The notes under the pieces were generated by a model that was given only the letters and a program-made list of their open reading frames with translations, was not told the origin of the DNA and made no database searches. Made by a program: the position numbers and the translations under genes. From Comamonas testosteroni (GTDB lineage: Bacteria > Pseudomonadota > Gammaproteobacteria > Burkholderiales > Burkholderiaceae_C): a stretch of 64,000 nucleotides of DNA. How positions within the stretch are numbered: position 1 is the stretch's first letter; each line of letters starts with the position of its first letter. Of this stretch, positions 9,754-18,776 are shown piece after piece. The stretch spans positions 1-64,000 of the forward strand of contig NZ_AWOR01000032.1 of NCBI RefSeq assembly GCF_000761245.1, written 5' to 3'.

Positions 9754-10836
9754 TTAGAACCTGGATGCCACGGCGGGCGTGATGGATGATGCGGCAGGGC
9801 TTGCCTGGCCATGGCCGGCGTATTCCGCCGCTGTGGGCTGCCAGACGATGTCGGCCACCTTCACCTGGCGTGGAATCACGCCCAGACGAAAAAAGGTATC
9901 GGCCACGCGCTGCTGCTCGAGCACGATGGCGGGATTGAGCAGCGTGGTCGGCGAGCTGGGCCTGCGGCCGATAAAGCGGCTGACCACATTCGCATCCAGC
10001 CCGCTGAAAGCGGCCAGCAGTTGCACGGCCTCCTTGCGCGAGGTCTGCACCAGCTGATCGGCGCGCGTGAGCTCGTCGAACAAGGCCTTGATGAGCTGGG
10101 GATGGTGCTCGACCAGGCCGCGCGAGGCCAGATAGAAAGAGTTGTTGCCCGACAGCCCTTCACCGCTGGCCAGCACGCGCGCTCGGATGCTCAGCTCGGT
10201 GGCGGCATAGAACGGGTCCCAGATGGCCCAGGCATCGACGCTTGCGCGCTCGAAAGCGGCACGCGCATCGGCCGGGGCCAGATACACAGGCTGAATGTCG
10301 GCCCAGGCGACACCTGCCTTGTCCAGCGCACGCACCAGCAGGTAATGGGCGCTTGAGCCTTTTTGCAGCGCCACGCGCCTGCCTTTGAGGTCGGCCAGGC
10401 TCTTCAGCGGAGAATCGGCGAGTACCAGAATGGCCGAGCTTTCAGGCTTGGGCGGCTCAGCCCCTACATAGCGCAGATCCTTGCCCGCAGCCTGGGCAAA
10501 CACAGGGGGCGAATCGCCGGTCAGGCCAAAGTCCAGGCTTCCGGCCGCCAGCGCCTCCAGCAGCTGCGGCCCGGCTGGAAACTCCAGCCAGCTGATCTTG
10601 GTGCCCGGAAAGCGCTTTTCCAGAACGCCATGCTGCTTGAGCACGACCAGATTGACGGCCGACTTCTGATAGCCGATGCGCAACTGGGCCGGAGCTGCAA
10701 CAGCCGGCACAGGCTGGGCCAGTGCATCGTTGGCGTAATGCGCGGCAAGGGTCCAGCTGAAGGCCGTAGTGCCCAGCAGTTGCAGAGCCTGGCGACGTCC
10801 GCGATGGAAACGGGGTGGAGGGGATGCAGAACTCAT
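9754..10836 (-). CDS. ssuA: Sulfonate ABC transporter substrate-binding protein SsuA, paralogue 1
   Basis: This 360-residue periplasmic binding protein (NMT1/SsuA family) has an export signal with a twin-arginine-like start ([11 protein letters not shown], hydrophobic run, then AQP). The mature part begins [19 protein letters not shown], followed by the family segments [36 protein letters not shown] and [16 protein letters not shown]. It would capture sulfonates for SsuBC. It is followed by ssuD 23 nt away and preceded by a second SsuA 20 nt away. The two differ enough in sequence to suggest different substrate preference. Confidence 0.93.
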   Translation of the reverse strand: MSSASPPPRFHRGRRQALQLLGTTAFSWTLAAHYANDALAQPVPAVAAPAQLRIGYQKSAVNLVVLKQHGVLEKRFPGTKISWLEFPAGPQLLEALAAGSLDFGLTGDSPPVFAQAAGKDLRYVGAEPPKPESSAILVLADSPLKSLADLKGRRVALQKGSSAHYLLVRALDKAGVAWADIQPVYLAPADARAAFERASVDAWAIWDPFYAATELSIRARVLASGEGLSGNNSFYLASRGLVEHHPQLIKALFDELTRADQLVQTSRKEAVQLLAAFSGLDANVVSRFIGRRPSSPTTLLNPAIVLEQQRVADTFFRLGVIPRQVKVADIVWQPTAAEYAGHGQASPAASSITPAVASRF

Positions 10837-10856
10837 GGCAATGACCTTTTCATGAA

Positions 10857-11879
10857 TCAGCGGCTGGCCAGCAAGTCCACGGGCGCGGCATGCAGCAAAT
10901 TGAGCTTCTTGGGGATCAGCTTGAGATCGAAGAAGGTGTCGGCAATTTTTTGCTGCTCACCCAGGATTTCGGCATTCACGGCCTTGGTGCCGAACTCGGC
11001 GCGGCTCAGGTACAGCTCGGTCACGGCGGTGTCCAGGCCCAGGATCTGCGACAGCTCTGCCGCTGCTGCGCTCTTGTTCTTGCTGGCCCAGGCATCGATG
11101 GCGGCGATTTCCTCGATCGCGATGCGCAGCACATCGGCATTGCGGCTCGCATAGTCACGCGAGGTGAAGTAGTAGGCGCGGTTGTTGACCACGCCCTTGG
11201 CATCGGCCAGCAGGCGTGCATCCAGAGCCTTCTGGGCCGAGGCCAGGAACGGGTCCCAGATCACCCAGGCATCGACCGAGCCCTTCTCGAACGCGGCACG
11301 CGCATCGGCAGGAGCCAGAAAGACCGACTGCACATCGCCGTACTTGAGGCCATGCTTTTCCAGCAGCTTGACCAGGAAGTAATGGACGTTGGAGCCCTTG
11401 TTGTAGGCAATGCGCTTGCCCTTGAGATCGGCCACACTGCGGATAGCCGAGCCCTTGGGCACGATCACCGCTTCCAGACCGGGGCGCGCCACCGTGGCAC
11501 CCGCATAGACCAGGGGCGCACCGGCGGCCTGGGCAAAGATGGGCGGAGCCTCGCCCACATCGCCAAAGTCAATCGAGCCGACATTGAGCGCCTCCAGCTG
11601 CACAGGGCCGGCATTGAACTCGACCCAGCGCACTGCCACGCCCAGCGGGGTCAGGCGCTTTTCCAGCGTGCCGCGATTCTTGAGAATCGACAGCCAGCCT
11701 TTTTGATGGCCCACACGCAGCACTCGCTGCCCGCCTGCCGTGCCATTGCCCTGCTGCGCATGCAGTCCACCCGAGGCCAGGGCCAGCGCCGAGGCGGCCG
11801 TACCCGCCAGCCACTGACGGCGTGTGGTGTTCAGCAATTGCGACGAAATGACGGCAGAAGTGTTGTTGCGATCGGTCAT
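10857..11879 (-). CDS. ssuA: Sulfonate ABC transporter substrate-binding protein SsuA, paralogue 2
   Basis: This 340-residue SsuA-family protein has a Tat-like signal (TTRRQWLAGTAASALALASG, then HAQ). Mature motifs are LRVGHQKGWLSILKNRGTLEKRL, DFGDVGEAPPIFAQAAG, RIAYNKGSNVHYFLVKLLE and SVDAWVIWDPFLASAQ. It is co-directional with and immediately upstream of the other ssuA, so a tandem duplication followed by divergence is likely. No strong ribosome site is seen at the ATG. A repeat element separates it from ssuE. Confidence 0.93.
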   Translation of the reverse strand: MTDRNNTSAVISSQLLNTTRRQWLAGTAASALALASGGLHAQQGNGTAGGQRVLRVGHQKGWLSILKNRGTLEKRLTPLGVAVRWVEFNAGPVQLEALNVGSIDFGDVGEAPPIFAQAAGAPLVYAGATVARPGLEAVIVPKGSAIRSVADLKGKRIAYNKGSNVHYFLVKLLEKHGLKYGDVQSVFLAPADARAAFEKGSVDAWVIWDPFLASAQKALDARLLADAKGVVNNRAYYFTSRDYASRNADVLRIAIEEIAAIDAWASKNKSAAAAELSQILGLDTAVTELYLSRAEFGTKAVNAEILGEQQKIADTFFDLKLIPKKLNLLHAAPVDLLASR

Positions 11880-12028
11880 GAGAAATCAATCCTCGGAGCT
11901 TGCAGTCCACACACTTCAGGCGCACCTTCGGCCTGATTTCAGGCGCAACTCGGCCTTTGCAGTGCGGGGACTGCTATCAAAAACAGAGACATGGAGAAAT
12001 GGGCGCCGCCCCATCAGAGAGGCAGAAA

Positions 12029-12094
12029 GCAAGGGCCGCCCCGCAGCGATGCTGCCGTCCCCTCGGGGGTAGCTGCGTCGCGGCTCAGGGGGGC
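12029..12094. repeat. Intergenic palindromic repeat, copy B (ssuE-ssuA gap)
   Basis: The element begins GCAAGGGCCG, contains GCAGCGATGCTG and a CCCCTCGGGGG hairpin, and ends CGGCTCAGGGGG. Start, hairpin and end match copy A at 7591-7667. Its end lies next to the ssuE stop codon. Confidence 0.7.
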
Positions 12095-12100
12095 GTTAGT

Positions 12101-12697
12101 TCAAACGCTACATCGCACGTCGGCAAACGCAATGCTTTCAAAGTCATTGGCTGCGGCCCATTGGGCACTGCGGCGCAGATCGGTGGCCAGCAGCTGGGCT
12201 GCATCCTCGACGCGCTCGGCGATCTCGGGGGCCAGGCCATAGCCGCCTTCAGGCAGCAGAGGCACACCCTGGTCGGTGGCATAAATGCCCGGCAGTATGT
12301 GGCGTGCGCCAAGCGACTGCAGCACGGGGCGTAGCGCATAGTCCAGCGCCAGCATATGGTGAGGGCTACCGCCAGTGGCCAGGGGCAGTACCAGCTTTCC
12401 CTTGAGCGCCGTCTGCGGCAGCACATCGAGAAAGACCTTGAGCAGGCCGCTATAGGCCGCCTTGTAAACGGGTGTGGCCACCACCACCGCGTCGGCCTGG
12501 GCCACTCTATCGGTCACGGCACGAATCTCGGGGTGATCGAAGCGGGCATGCAACAGGGCCGTGGGTTCCAGCTGGTTGAGCTGCAGCACGGGCTCGGTGC
12601 TCAGGCCCTGTGCCTGCAGGCGAGCGGCCACGGCATTGAGCAGGGCACTGGAGCGCGAGGGCTGCGAGGGACTACCGGCAATCAGCAAAATCGACAT
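12101..12697 (-). CDS. ssuE: NADPH-dependent FMN reductase SsuE
   Basis: SsuE reduces FMN with NADPH and hands FMNH2 to SsuD. The 198-residue flavodoxin-like fold starts LLIAGSPSQPSRSSALLNAV (the phosphate-binding SPS.PSRS loop) and has VVVATPVYKAAYSGLLKVFLD and LPLATGGSPHHMLALDYALRP, all strong family segments. It is the first ssu gene in the transcription direction and lies downstream of sbp, with a weak hairpin between them. Confidence 0.95.
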   Translation of the reverse strand: MSILLIAGSPSQPSRSSALLNAVAARLQAQGLSTEPVLQLNQLEPTALLHARFDHPEIRAVTDRVAQADAVVVATPVYKAAYSGLLKVFLDVLPQTALKGKLVLPLATGGSPHHMLALDYALRPVLQSLGARHILPGIYATDQGVPLLPEGGYGLAPEIAERVEDAAQLLATDLRRSAQWAAANDFESIAFADVRCSV

Positions 12698-12721
12698 GGC
12701 TTGGCTCTATCTTTTAGTTAT

Positions 12722-12761
12722 TGCAAAGACAGGAGCACTCATCGTGCCCCCGTCTTGCGTT
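12722..12761 (-). terminator. Imperfect hairpin between sbp and ssuE
   Basis: On the minus strand AAGACGGGGGCAC pairs imperfectly with GTGCTCCTGTCTT around a 5-nt loop, followed only by TTGC. It could be a weak terminator or attenuator after sbp that lets some transcription reach the ssu genes. Confidence 0.4.
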
Positions 12762-12765
12762 TCAC

Positions 12766-13797
12766 TTATTTCTTGGTATAGATCTGATCGAAGCTGCCGC
12801 CGTCGGCAAAGTGAGCCTTGTCTGCTGCTGCCCAGCCGCCAAAGGCCTTGTCGATGGTGAACAGCTCCAGCTTGGGGAACTGGCCGGCAAACTCGGCTGC
12901 CACCTTGGTATCGGTCGGACGGTAGAAGTTCTTGCCAGCAATGCGCTGGGCCTCCTCGGAGTACAGATACTTCAGATAGGCCTCGGCCACGGTACGCGTA
13001 CCCTTTTTATCGACCACCTTGTCGACCACGGCCACCGAAGGCTCGGCCAGGATGGACAGCGAAGGCGCGACGATCTGGAACTTCTCGGGGCCGAACTCCT
13101 TGAGTGCCAGATAGGCTTCGTTCTCCCAGGCCAGCAACACATCGCCCAGGCCGCGCTGCACAAAGGTCACGGTGGAGCCGCGCGCGCCGGTGTCCAGCAC
13201 GGGCACGTTCTTGTAGAGCCTGGTGATGAAATCCTTGGCCTGTGCATCGCCGCCGTACTTGCGCTTGGCAAATTCCCAGGCTGCCAGATAGTTCCAGCGT
13301 GCACCGCCCGAGGTCTTGGGGTTGGGCGTGATCACCTGGATGCCGGGCTTGACCAGATCGTCCCAATCCTTGATGCCCTTGGGGTTGCCCTTCTTGACCA
13401 GGAACACGATGGTGGAGCTGTAGGGCGCGCTGTTGTGCGGCAGGCGCTTTTGCCAGTCGGCCTTGACATTGCCGTTCTTGACCAGGGCGTCGATATCGCC
13501 TGCAAGGGCCAGCGTGGCCACGTCGGCCTCAATGCCGTCGATGATGGAGCGCGCCTGCTTGCCCGAGCCACCATGCGACTGCTTGATGGTCACATCCTGG
13601 TTCTGCGTCGCCTTCCAGTGCTTGGCAAACGCCTGGTTGTAGTTCACATACAGCTCGCGTGTGGGGTCGTAGGAAACGTTGAGCAGCTGCACACCGGTTT
13701 GTGCAAAAGCGGGCAATGTGGGCAGAGCCGAGAGGGTCAAGCCAGCAATCAGACCGGCAGCCAGAGGAAACTTGATAAAGTTGCGACGATTTTTCAT
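12766..13797 (-). CDS. sbp: Sulfate ABC transporter substrate-binding protein
   Basis: This 343-residue periplasmic sulfate-binding protein has a signal peptide ([20 protein letters not shown] ... PAFAQT). The mature part has [20 protein letters not shown], the oxyanion loop around [35 protein letters not shown] and [13 protein letters not shown], all typical of Sbp/CysP. Start 13797 is chosen because it gives a proper signal peptide; the in-frame upstream start adds unrelated residues. No sulfate permease genes follow, so it must work with CysTWA encoded elsewhere. It is divergent from yggX. Confidence 0.95.
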   Translation of the reverse strand: MKNRRNFIKFPLAAGLIAGLTLSALPTLPAFAQTGVQLLNVSYDPTRELYVNYNQAFAKHWKATQNQDVTIKQSHGGSGKQARSIIDGIEADVATLALAGDIDALVKNGNVKADWQKRLPHNSAPYSSTIVFLVKKGNPKGIKDWDDLVKPGIQVITPNPKTSGGARWNYLAAWEFAKRKYGGDAQAKDFITRLYKNVPVLDTGARGSTVTFVQRGLGDVLLAWENEAYLALKEFGPEKFQIVAPSLSILAEPSVAVVDKVVDKKGTRTVAEAYLKYLYSEEAQRIAGKNFYRPTDTKVAAEFAGQFPKLELFTIDKAFGGWAAADKAHFADGGSFDQIYTKK

Positions 13798-13940
13798 TGG
13801 ACTGTGTTCTTGGAGTGAATGGTTAACGGGCTTCTGCCCCGTTGCTGTGCATTCTTGAGCCGCATTCTTAAAACTCAAACTACTAAGATTTCAGTTTGTT
13901 ATTACCCAAACATCTGAAATCAACCAAGAGGACCCTACAC

Positions 13941-14216
13941 ATGGCACGTACCGTTCACTGCATCAAGCTTGGTCAAGACGCTGAAGGCCTGGATTTCCCT
14001 CCTGCCCCGGGCGAACTGGGCAAGCGTATCTATGAAAGCGTGAGCAAGCAGGCCTGGGCCGACTGGCTCAAGCACCAGACCATGCTGATCAATGAAAACC
14101 GTCTGAACCTGGCCGACGCCCGCGCCCGCCAGTATCTGGCTCGCCAGATGGAAAACCATTTCTTTGGCGGCGGTGCCGATGCTGCAGCCGGCTATGTGCC
14201 CCCCAGCGCCGAGTAA
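13941..14216 (+). CDS. yggX: Probable Fe(2+)-trafficking protein YggX
   Basis: This 91-residue protein matches YggX in length and sequence: [20 protein letters not shown] with the conserved Cys7, [20 protein letters not shown] and [22 protein letters not shown]. The family protects iron-sulfur enzymes from oxidative damage and is linked to labile iron handling in the cytoplasm. The ATG at 13941 has AGAGGA upstream; the in-frame upstream start is not supported. It is a single gene closed by a terminator. Confidence 0.97.
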   Translation: MARTVHCIKLGQDAEGLDFPPAPGELGKRIYESVSKQAWADWLKHQTMLINENRLNLADARARQYLARQMENHFFGGGADAAAGYVPPSAE

Positions 14217-14236
14217 GTTCTTCTGACTCGCACACC

Positions 14237-14267
14237 AAGCCCCGTGGCCCTGCCCCGGGGCTTTTTT
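14237..14267 (+). terminator. Intrinsic terminator after yggX
   Basis: AAGCCCCG (14237-14244) pairs with CGGGGCTT (14256-14263) and is followed by a run of T. It starts about 20 nt after the yggX stop. Confidence 0.9.
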
Positions 14268-14595
14268 ATGTGTGAATTCGCAGCAGTAACAACGAGATTG
14301 CACGACTGGTCAGCATGCGGCCGGTCAACGAAGACGGCCCGCTGATCGCGGCGGAAACGGCGTCGGACATCCCCTCCTTATGCCCGGCTTCATCCGTTAA
14401 TTCCTCCCGGCGACCCAGCCCACAAGAGATGCTTGAAAATCCGCATCCTGAGACAATTCGCCTCGCGTGTGGCCCGTTCCATTTCAATGCCACGGCCCCG
14501 ACCGTCGCCACCGAGCGGCTGATTGGCTCCCGCGCTTTGCCCCTGGCCGGACGGCTCTCGCGCGGAGCCCACCCGCGCTGACACATCCATCGTCC
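14268..14595. other. Intergenic region between yggX and the GGDEF gene
   Basis: About 330 bases with no convincing coding frame. Open frames on both strands here have skewed composition and run antisense through the GGDEF gene or lack ribosome sites. The promoter for the GGDEF gene is presumably here, but no clear -35/-10 pair stands out. Confidence 0.4.
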
Positions 14596-15759
14596 ATGGT
14601 TCTCGATCCCTTCACCCTGCTCGTCCTCTCCGCGGCCATGGCCGCCGCCTCGGCGCTGTACCTGGCTGCAGAATGGAGCAGCGTGCGCGAACGCTCGCTG
14701 CTGCTCTGGAGCGCGGGGTTCACGATCATCGCCATGGGCAGCGGGCTGGCCCTGCTGCGCTCCAGCGGCTATGTACTGTTCGGCATCTGGTTCCCGAACG
14801 GCTTGCTGATCGCCGCCCACTGGCTGTTCCTGGCAGGCGTTGCCGGATTCACGCGCACCCGGCTGCCGCGCGCCTGGTGGCTGCTGGCCGCCGTCTGGCT
14901 GGCGATGCTGTTTCTGCCCGACGGGCCCTTGTGGTCCAAGACGATGCTGGGCATCCAGTCGCTGATGATTGCCGTCATCACCTTGCGCGCCGGCCTGCTG
15001 CTGCGCCCGCATGGCGCAGCGCTGAGTGTGGGCGCGGCGCAGCTGCGCTTCGTTCTGCTGGCACACGGCCTGTTCTACCTGGCCAAGGCCGGTTCGGCCG
15101 TGGCACCGGACGCCTTCGTCAACCTGGCCAGTTTCCGAGGCGCGGTGATCCTGGTCTCGCTGGTGGAAGGCGTGATGGCGATCATGCTGCTCGCGATGTC
15201 CATGACCGGCACCGAGCGCCATCGCCGTGAAGAGCGTATCGCGCAGATCGCCGCCCGCGACCCACTGACCGCCCTGGACAACCGCCGAGCGCTCTATCTG
15301 CGCGCACCTGAGCTGCTGCGGCAGGCCTCGCCGACCAGCCCTGGTGCCCTGCTGCTGATCGACATTGACCACTTCAAGCAGGTCAACGACCTGCACGGCC
15401 ACGATGCAGGCGACCGCCTGCTGGTGACCCTGAGCGACCTCATCCGCGGCTCGCTGCCCCACGGCGCGCTGGCAGCACGACTGGGCGGGGACGAATTCGT
15501 GATTCTGCTGCGCAGTGTCTCCGCCGCCGCCGCGCAGGCGCTGGGGCAAAACCTGCGCGAGTCGTTCGCGCAGCAAGCGCGCGCCATGTTCGCAACGCCG
15601 GAGCCAGTGTCCCTGAGCATCGGTGCGACCTTGTTCGACCAGCCCGAGACCGAGCTGTCACATTGGCTCAAGCGGGCCGACGAAGCCCTCTACGCATCGA
15701 AGCGCAAGGGACGGGACCGGATGGAACTCGCCCCGCTTCCGCCAGGGCGGACGCAATGA
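14596..15759 (+). CDS. Membrane-anchored diguanylate cyclase (GGDEF)
   Basis: This 387-residue protein should make the second messenger c-di-GMP from two GTP. The N-terminal half (residues 1-190) is a multi-helix membrane region (LLVLSAAMAAASALYLAAEW and others). The C-terminal half is a GGDEF domain: ARDPLTALDNRRALYL, LLLIDIDHFKQVND, HGHDAGDRLL-like HDAGDRLLVTLSDLI, the active-site GGDEF at 297-301, and a final RADEALYASKRKGRDRM. The RxxD inhibitory site normally found just upstream of GGDEF is not visible, so product inhibition may be absent. The ATG at 14596 is preferred because the upstream in-frame part is not membrane-like. Confidence 0.93.
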   Translation: MVLDPFTLLVLSAAMAAASALYLAAEWSSVRERSLLLWSAGFTIIAMGSGLALLRSSGYVLFGIWFPNGLLIAAHWLFLAGVAGFTRTRLPRAWWLLAAVWLAMLFLPDGPLWSKTMLGIQSLMIAVITLRAGLLLRPHGAALSVGAAQLRFVLLAHGLFYLAKAGSAVAPDAFVNLASFRGAVILVSLVEGVMAIMLLAMSMTGTERHRREERIAQIAARDPLTALDNRRALYLRAPELLRQASPTSPGALLLIDIDHFKQVNDLHGHDAGDRLLVTLSDLIRGSLPHGALAARLGGDEFVILLRSVSAAAAQALGQNLRESFAQQARAMFATPEPVSLSIGATLFDQPETELSHWLKRADEALYASKRKGRDRMELAPLPPGRTQ

Positions 15760-15934
15760 TGATCCTCTAGCCTCGACTGGAGCCAGTGCGGCAGCCCGGA
15801 TGTACTTCACCTTCGGCGGTGCCCTGACCCCATGGTCGTTACCGTGATGCGCCCGAAGCGGATGCCCCTCAGAGGCTCAGGTATGTCTGCTTCTGGCAGG
15901 TTGCGGCTGTCGCCATTCGACCCAAAGCGGTCTG

Positions 15935-16492
15935 TCAGTTGGCGGGCCGAAGATCAATAAATTGAAATCCGAGGGGGTTTGAAGCTACGACTGCCGTGGC
16001 GATCTCCCCCTGCTTAGCAATTCGCCAAATTTTTTCTGAAACACAAGGGCTTATTTCCACTTGCGGGGTAGAAGCGATTAGCTTTAGTCGATAGCGGCAA
16101 CCTTTACCTTCGTGCGGTGGGTACACGAATTGCACAGTTGTTTGAGTCTCATGCGAAGCAACAACGAACTGAAGGATTGCTGCAGCGATGCCGAAGGTGG
16201 CCATCCATCCTGCGATGAAAGTCACCATTGCACCCAGAAGCACAAAAAAGGTCCGTCGAGTTGGGCCAAAACGATTGAATGGAGCATCTGGGTTTGCATC
16301 ACGAAAGAGTGCATAGGCACTCACAAAGGACACAAAAATCCCAGCGATCACTGCGGCTTGATGCGTAGAGTCACTTGGCAGGAAATTTCGGCGGTTAAGC
16401 CCAGCCCATATTCCAATACAAATGATTGCCAGTAGGAAGGCCGTGAACTGTTTTGCTCGTCGTGAATCCCCGCTTCGGAGTATCAAACCCAT
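15935..16492 (-). CDS. Hypothetical membrane protein
   Basis: I do not recognise this 185-residue protein. It has three hydrophobic stretches: FTAFLLAIICIGIWAGL near 16-32, AAVIAGIFVSFVSAYALF, and TFFVLLGAMVTFIAGWMATFGIAAAI. A hydrophilic C-terminal domain of about 80 residues follows, with two Cys (KGCRYRLKL and ISPCVSEKIW). The ATG at 16492 with GGGCGGGACAGA upstream is preferred over the in-frame GTG at 16525. It lies in a stretch of small unrelated genes with lower GC than its surroundings. Confidence 0.7.
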   Translation of the reverse strand: MGLILRSGDSRRAKQFTAFLLAIICIGIWAGLNRRNFLPSDSTHQAAVIAGIFVSFVSAYALFRDANPDAPFNRFGPTRRTFFVLLGAMVTFIAGWMATFGIAAAILQFVVASHETQTTVQFVYPPHEGKGCRYRLKLIASTPQVEISPCVSEKIWRIAKQGEIATAVVASNPLGFQFIDLRPAN

Positions 16493-16587
16493 TCTGTCCC
16501 GCCCATAAAGTGATGACCAGATCACATTAGTCGTTCAGCAAATGATGCAGCATAACTTGCATCTTGCCTTTTCAAGCGGCTGCTCTT

Positions 16588-16605
16588 GGCCGATCTGCGA
16601 CTGTC
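16588..16605 (+). repeat. Dispersed 18-bp motif, divergent copy
   Basis: GGCCGATCTGCGACTGTC matches 15 of 18 bases of GGCCGGACTGCGACAGTC, which occurs exactly at 18170-18187 and 63015-63032. It lies in the gap between two small membrane-protein genes. Confidence 0.4.
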
Positions 16606-16631
16606 GCCGACCGCCCCTTAGGAGACAGTCG

Positions 16632-16832
16632 TTAGCGTGAAAAATAACGATAAAGTTTTGGTCCAACAAATAATGAGGCGGGACCGAAGACGATGAGCGA
16701 GAAAGCTAAAGAACCCGCGATGTTATGAAAATACTGATAGACGATGAAGATGATGATCAATTCAAGCGCTACGCAAAGTCCGAGCGTTAAGACCCCCTCC
16801 ATTGTCAATAGCGCGGCAAAGAAGGATTTCAT
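16632..16832 (-). CDS. Small hypothetical membrane protein
   Basis: A 66-residue protein with two predicted membrane helices (VLTLGLCVALELIIIFIVYQ and SLAFSLIVFGPASLFVG) and a basic tail (KLYRYFSR). AGGAGA sits at ideal spacing before the ATG, which supports real translation. No family is recognised. Confidence 0.65.
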   Translation of the reverse strand: MKSFFAALLTMEGVLTLGLCVALELIIIFIVYQYFHNIAGSLAFSLIVFGPASLFVGPKLYRYFSR

Positions 16833-17057
16833 TTCTTCTCCTGTATGTCAGTCGGAACGACCATCAATTTTTGGTGCGAGTCGATCAGTGTGAACGACTA
16901 CCATGTTTGGTTCACTTTTGAGCTTGGAGCTCAATCCCAACGAACACTTTTGACCGAAAGCACCGGCAGGACACGGCCCTGAGCAATCATTGAGGTTGGG
17001 TTCCGAATGGAGATAATTCTCAAATATGGAAGGACGCCGATCACTCAGACCTTAAAA

Positions 17058-17441
17058 ATGAAAACATTTCTTCTTGCAATATCAACGGTTGCCTTCTTTG
17101 ACGTTGCGCAAGCGATGTCTTTTTCAGTAGCAGTGCAAAAAATTCAGGTTTTTGAGCTTGCTAGGCATAGCTCGGCGTATTGCGAGAAGCAAGGTATGCC
17201 TACCAACCAATCCTATGTCAACTGGCTGACAAAAAGTGGAACTCATTTTTCGGAAGCGCTTTCAGCGGTTGAGAAGGAGGTGGGTAAGCAGGCCGTGTCA
17301 AAAGATGATCAGATCGTGGCCAGAGCGATCATCGTTAAAGAGATATCCAAGAGCGCGCAAGAGTACCTGTCAAAGAAAGGGGTTGACTGTGCGATGTTTG
17401 ATTCAATCCTGCTGACGTATTCGCGCTTCCTGAAGCAATGA
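17058..17441 (+). CDS. Hypothetical secreted protein
   Basis: A 127-residue protein with a signal peptide (MKTFLLAISTVAFFDVAQAM) and a mature domain of about 107 residues with two Cys (AYCEKQGMP and GVDCAMFDS) that could form a disulfide. Helical, charged composition; no family recognised. Start 17058 is chosen because it gives the signal peptide; the upstream in-frame ATG at 17007 would bury it. The AT-rich codon use differs from the metabolic genes on either side, which fits an acquired cassette. Confidence 0.65.
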   Translation: MKTFLLAISTVAFFDVAQAMSFSVAVQKIQVFELARHSSAYCEKQGMPTNQSYVNWLTKSGTHFSEALSAVEKEVGKQAVSKDDQIVARAIIVKEISKSAQEYLSKKGVDCAMFDSILLTYSRFLKQ

Positions 17442-17570
17442 GCCTGTCAGATCAATAGCGGATTCAGCTTAGCTTCTAAAGCGATGCTTGGAAGTCTGCA
17501 TCTGGCCGGGAGCACAGGCTCTGGACGACCCCGAGCCGACCTGCGCAGAGTTTGGACTCGCTGAACTCGT

Positions 17571-18050
17571 TCAGAGACCACTGAAGCCAACGACCCCCTT
17601 TGTCCAAACGACTTTCCCGTCAGCGTCTACTTCCCAGAAAACTTGGGCATGAGTGCGGTGCGCTAGAGAACCTTTTCCCTTTTGGTTGAAGGAGGCATAG
17701 CGGACGAGCGGGTCGGTATCACAGGCACCATGAAAGCTAAAGCCTTGCTTCAAAAGAAAGTTTGTCAGTGCTTCTTCGGTCGCCCCTGGAGGAAACGCTT
17801 CGAGCAGGCGCTGATTGAGTTCTGGTGAAATGGCCAGTTTGCGAATGCTTGAAACTTCTTCTGCCTTACGTGCAGGGCAAGCGGAAGAGTAACCACTGCC
17901 GGCACTAACCCCATGAAGAATGGCGGGAAGTTCCTCGTTTGCATTGGAACAGGCAGACACAATAAAGGCACCGGCCAAGAGTACAGCAGACTGAAGGCTC
18001 CTGGATGACGTCACGGTTAGGAAGCTAGAAGCCAGTTTGCACGTATCCAT
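17571..18050 (-). CDS. Hypothetical lipoprotein
   Basis: A 159-residue protein with an N-terminal hydrophobic stretch ending in a lipobox-like VSAC (LAGAFIVSACSN), so lipidation at that Cys is likely. The body has three further Cys-containing segments (YSSACPARK, FHGACDTDP) and ends HAQVFWEVDADGKVVWTKGV, a short beta-rich tail. No family recognised. It is convergent with the small secreted gene to its left. Confidence 0.65.
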   Translation of the reverse strand: MDTCKLASSFLTVTSSRSLQSAVLLAGAFIVSACSNANEELPAILHGVSAGSGYSSACPARKAEEVSSIRKLAISPELNQRLLEAFPPGATEEALTNFLLKQGFSFHGACDTDPLVRYASFNQKGKGSLAHRTHAQVFWEVDADGKVVWTKGVVGFSGL

Positions 18051-18169
18051 TAGATTGCATGCCTGTTTGACGCTGAATTTTCGGAGAACCTAATACTGCG
18101 GGCTAGAAGAAATTTCAGCAACACAAGATAGAAAGGATCCCGCTAACCCAACTCCGAAAGACTGCGAAT

Positions 18170-18194
18170 GGCCGGACTGCGACAGTCACAGATC
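18170..18194 (+). repeat. Dispersed repeat, copy 1 of an 18-bp exact pair
   Basis: GGCCGGACTGCGACAGTC (18170-18187) followed by ACAGATC. The same 18 bases followed by TCAGATC occur at 63015-63039. It is non-coding in both places. Confidence 0.6.
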
Positions 18195-18375
18195 CCCCCA
18201 TCGCAGCGCTTCGCGTGCTGTCGCCTCAGGTCTGCTTTGCAGACATTGCAGACCGAGAGGACTCACTAGCCGGCACTGAACCAGACAGGGTCTGGCCGCT
18301 ACGCTCCAGAAAATACTTGAGCGGGGGCTTGAAACCGCAAGCCTGCGGCAGCTTCCATTCCTGGATACCGACAGC

Positions 18376-18765
18376 TCAGCTCGAAGCCTTGGCCAGTTGC
18401 TGCAGCTCAAGTTGCCTGGCAGCGCTGGCTTCGAGGTTTGCACGCTCTTCATCCAGATAGCGATAAATGCTTTTGAGGTCGGCGATTTTCTGCCTGATCT
18501 CCGCCATCTTCTTTTCAATGAGCTTGGCGCCGTCAGCACAATCGATCGTCTTGTTCCGCTGCGCATCCAGAATCTGCCCTATTTCCCCCAGCGAAAAACC
18601 CATGCTTTGCGCGCGCTGGATAAAGGTCAGATCCTGCAGAGTTTGCGCAGTGTAGACGCGATAGTTGTTGGTTCGTCGCGTCGGCGAGATCAGGCCGATT
18701 TGCTCGTAGTAACGCAAAGTATGGCGGCTGGCGCCGCTACGGGTCTCAAGTTCGCCGATTCTCAT
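18376..18765 (-). CDS. MerR-family transcriptional regulator
   Basis: This 129-residue regulator has the MerR winged helix-turn-helix at its N-terminus (MRIGELETRSGASRHTLRYY, then EQIGLISPTRR and NNYRVYTAQTL) and a dimerisation coiled coil (about 75-120; AKLIEKKMAEIRQKIADLK). A single Cys in IDCADGAKL is the only candidate thiol sensor; the metal-binding tail of CueR/ZntR types is lacking. It is divergent from the epimerase/dehydratase gene, and the shared gap holds a MerR-type promoter. Confidence 0.93.
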   Translation of the reverse strand: MRIGELETRSGASRHTLRYYEQIGLISPTRRTNNYRVYTAQTLQDLTFIQRAQSMGFSLGEIGQILDAQRNKTIDCADGAKLIEKKMAEIRQKIADLKSIYRYLDEERANLEASAARQLELQQLAKASS

Positions 18766-18776
18766 GAAAATACCGC

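Noticed and set aside
14266..15576. 436-residue minus-strand frame opposite the GGDEF gene
   Set aside because: Antisense to a clear diguanylate cyclase; the Gln/Arg/Gly-rich composition is that of a high-GC shadow frame.
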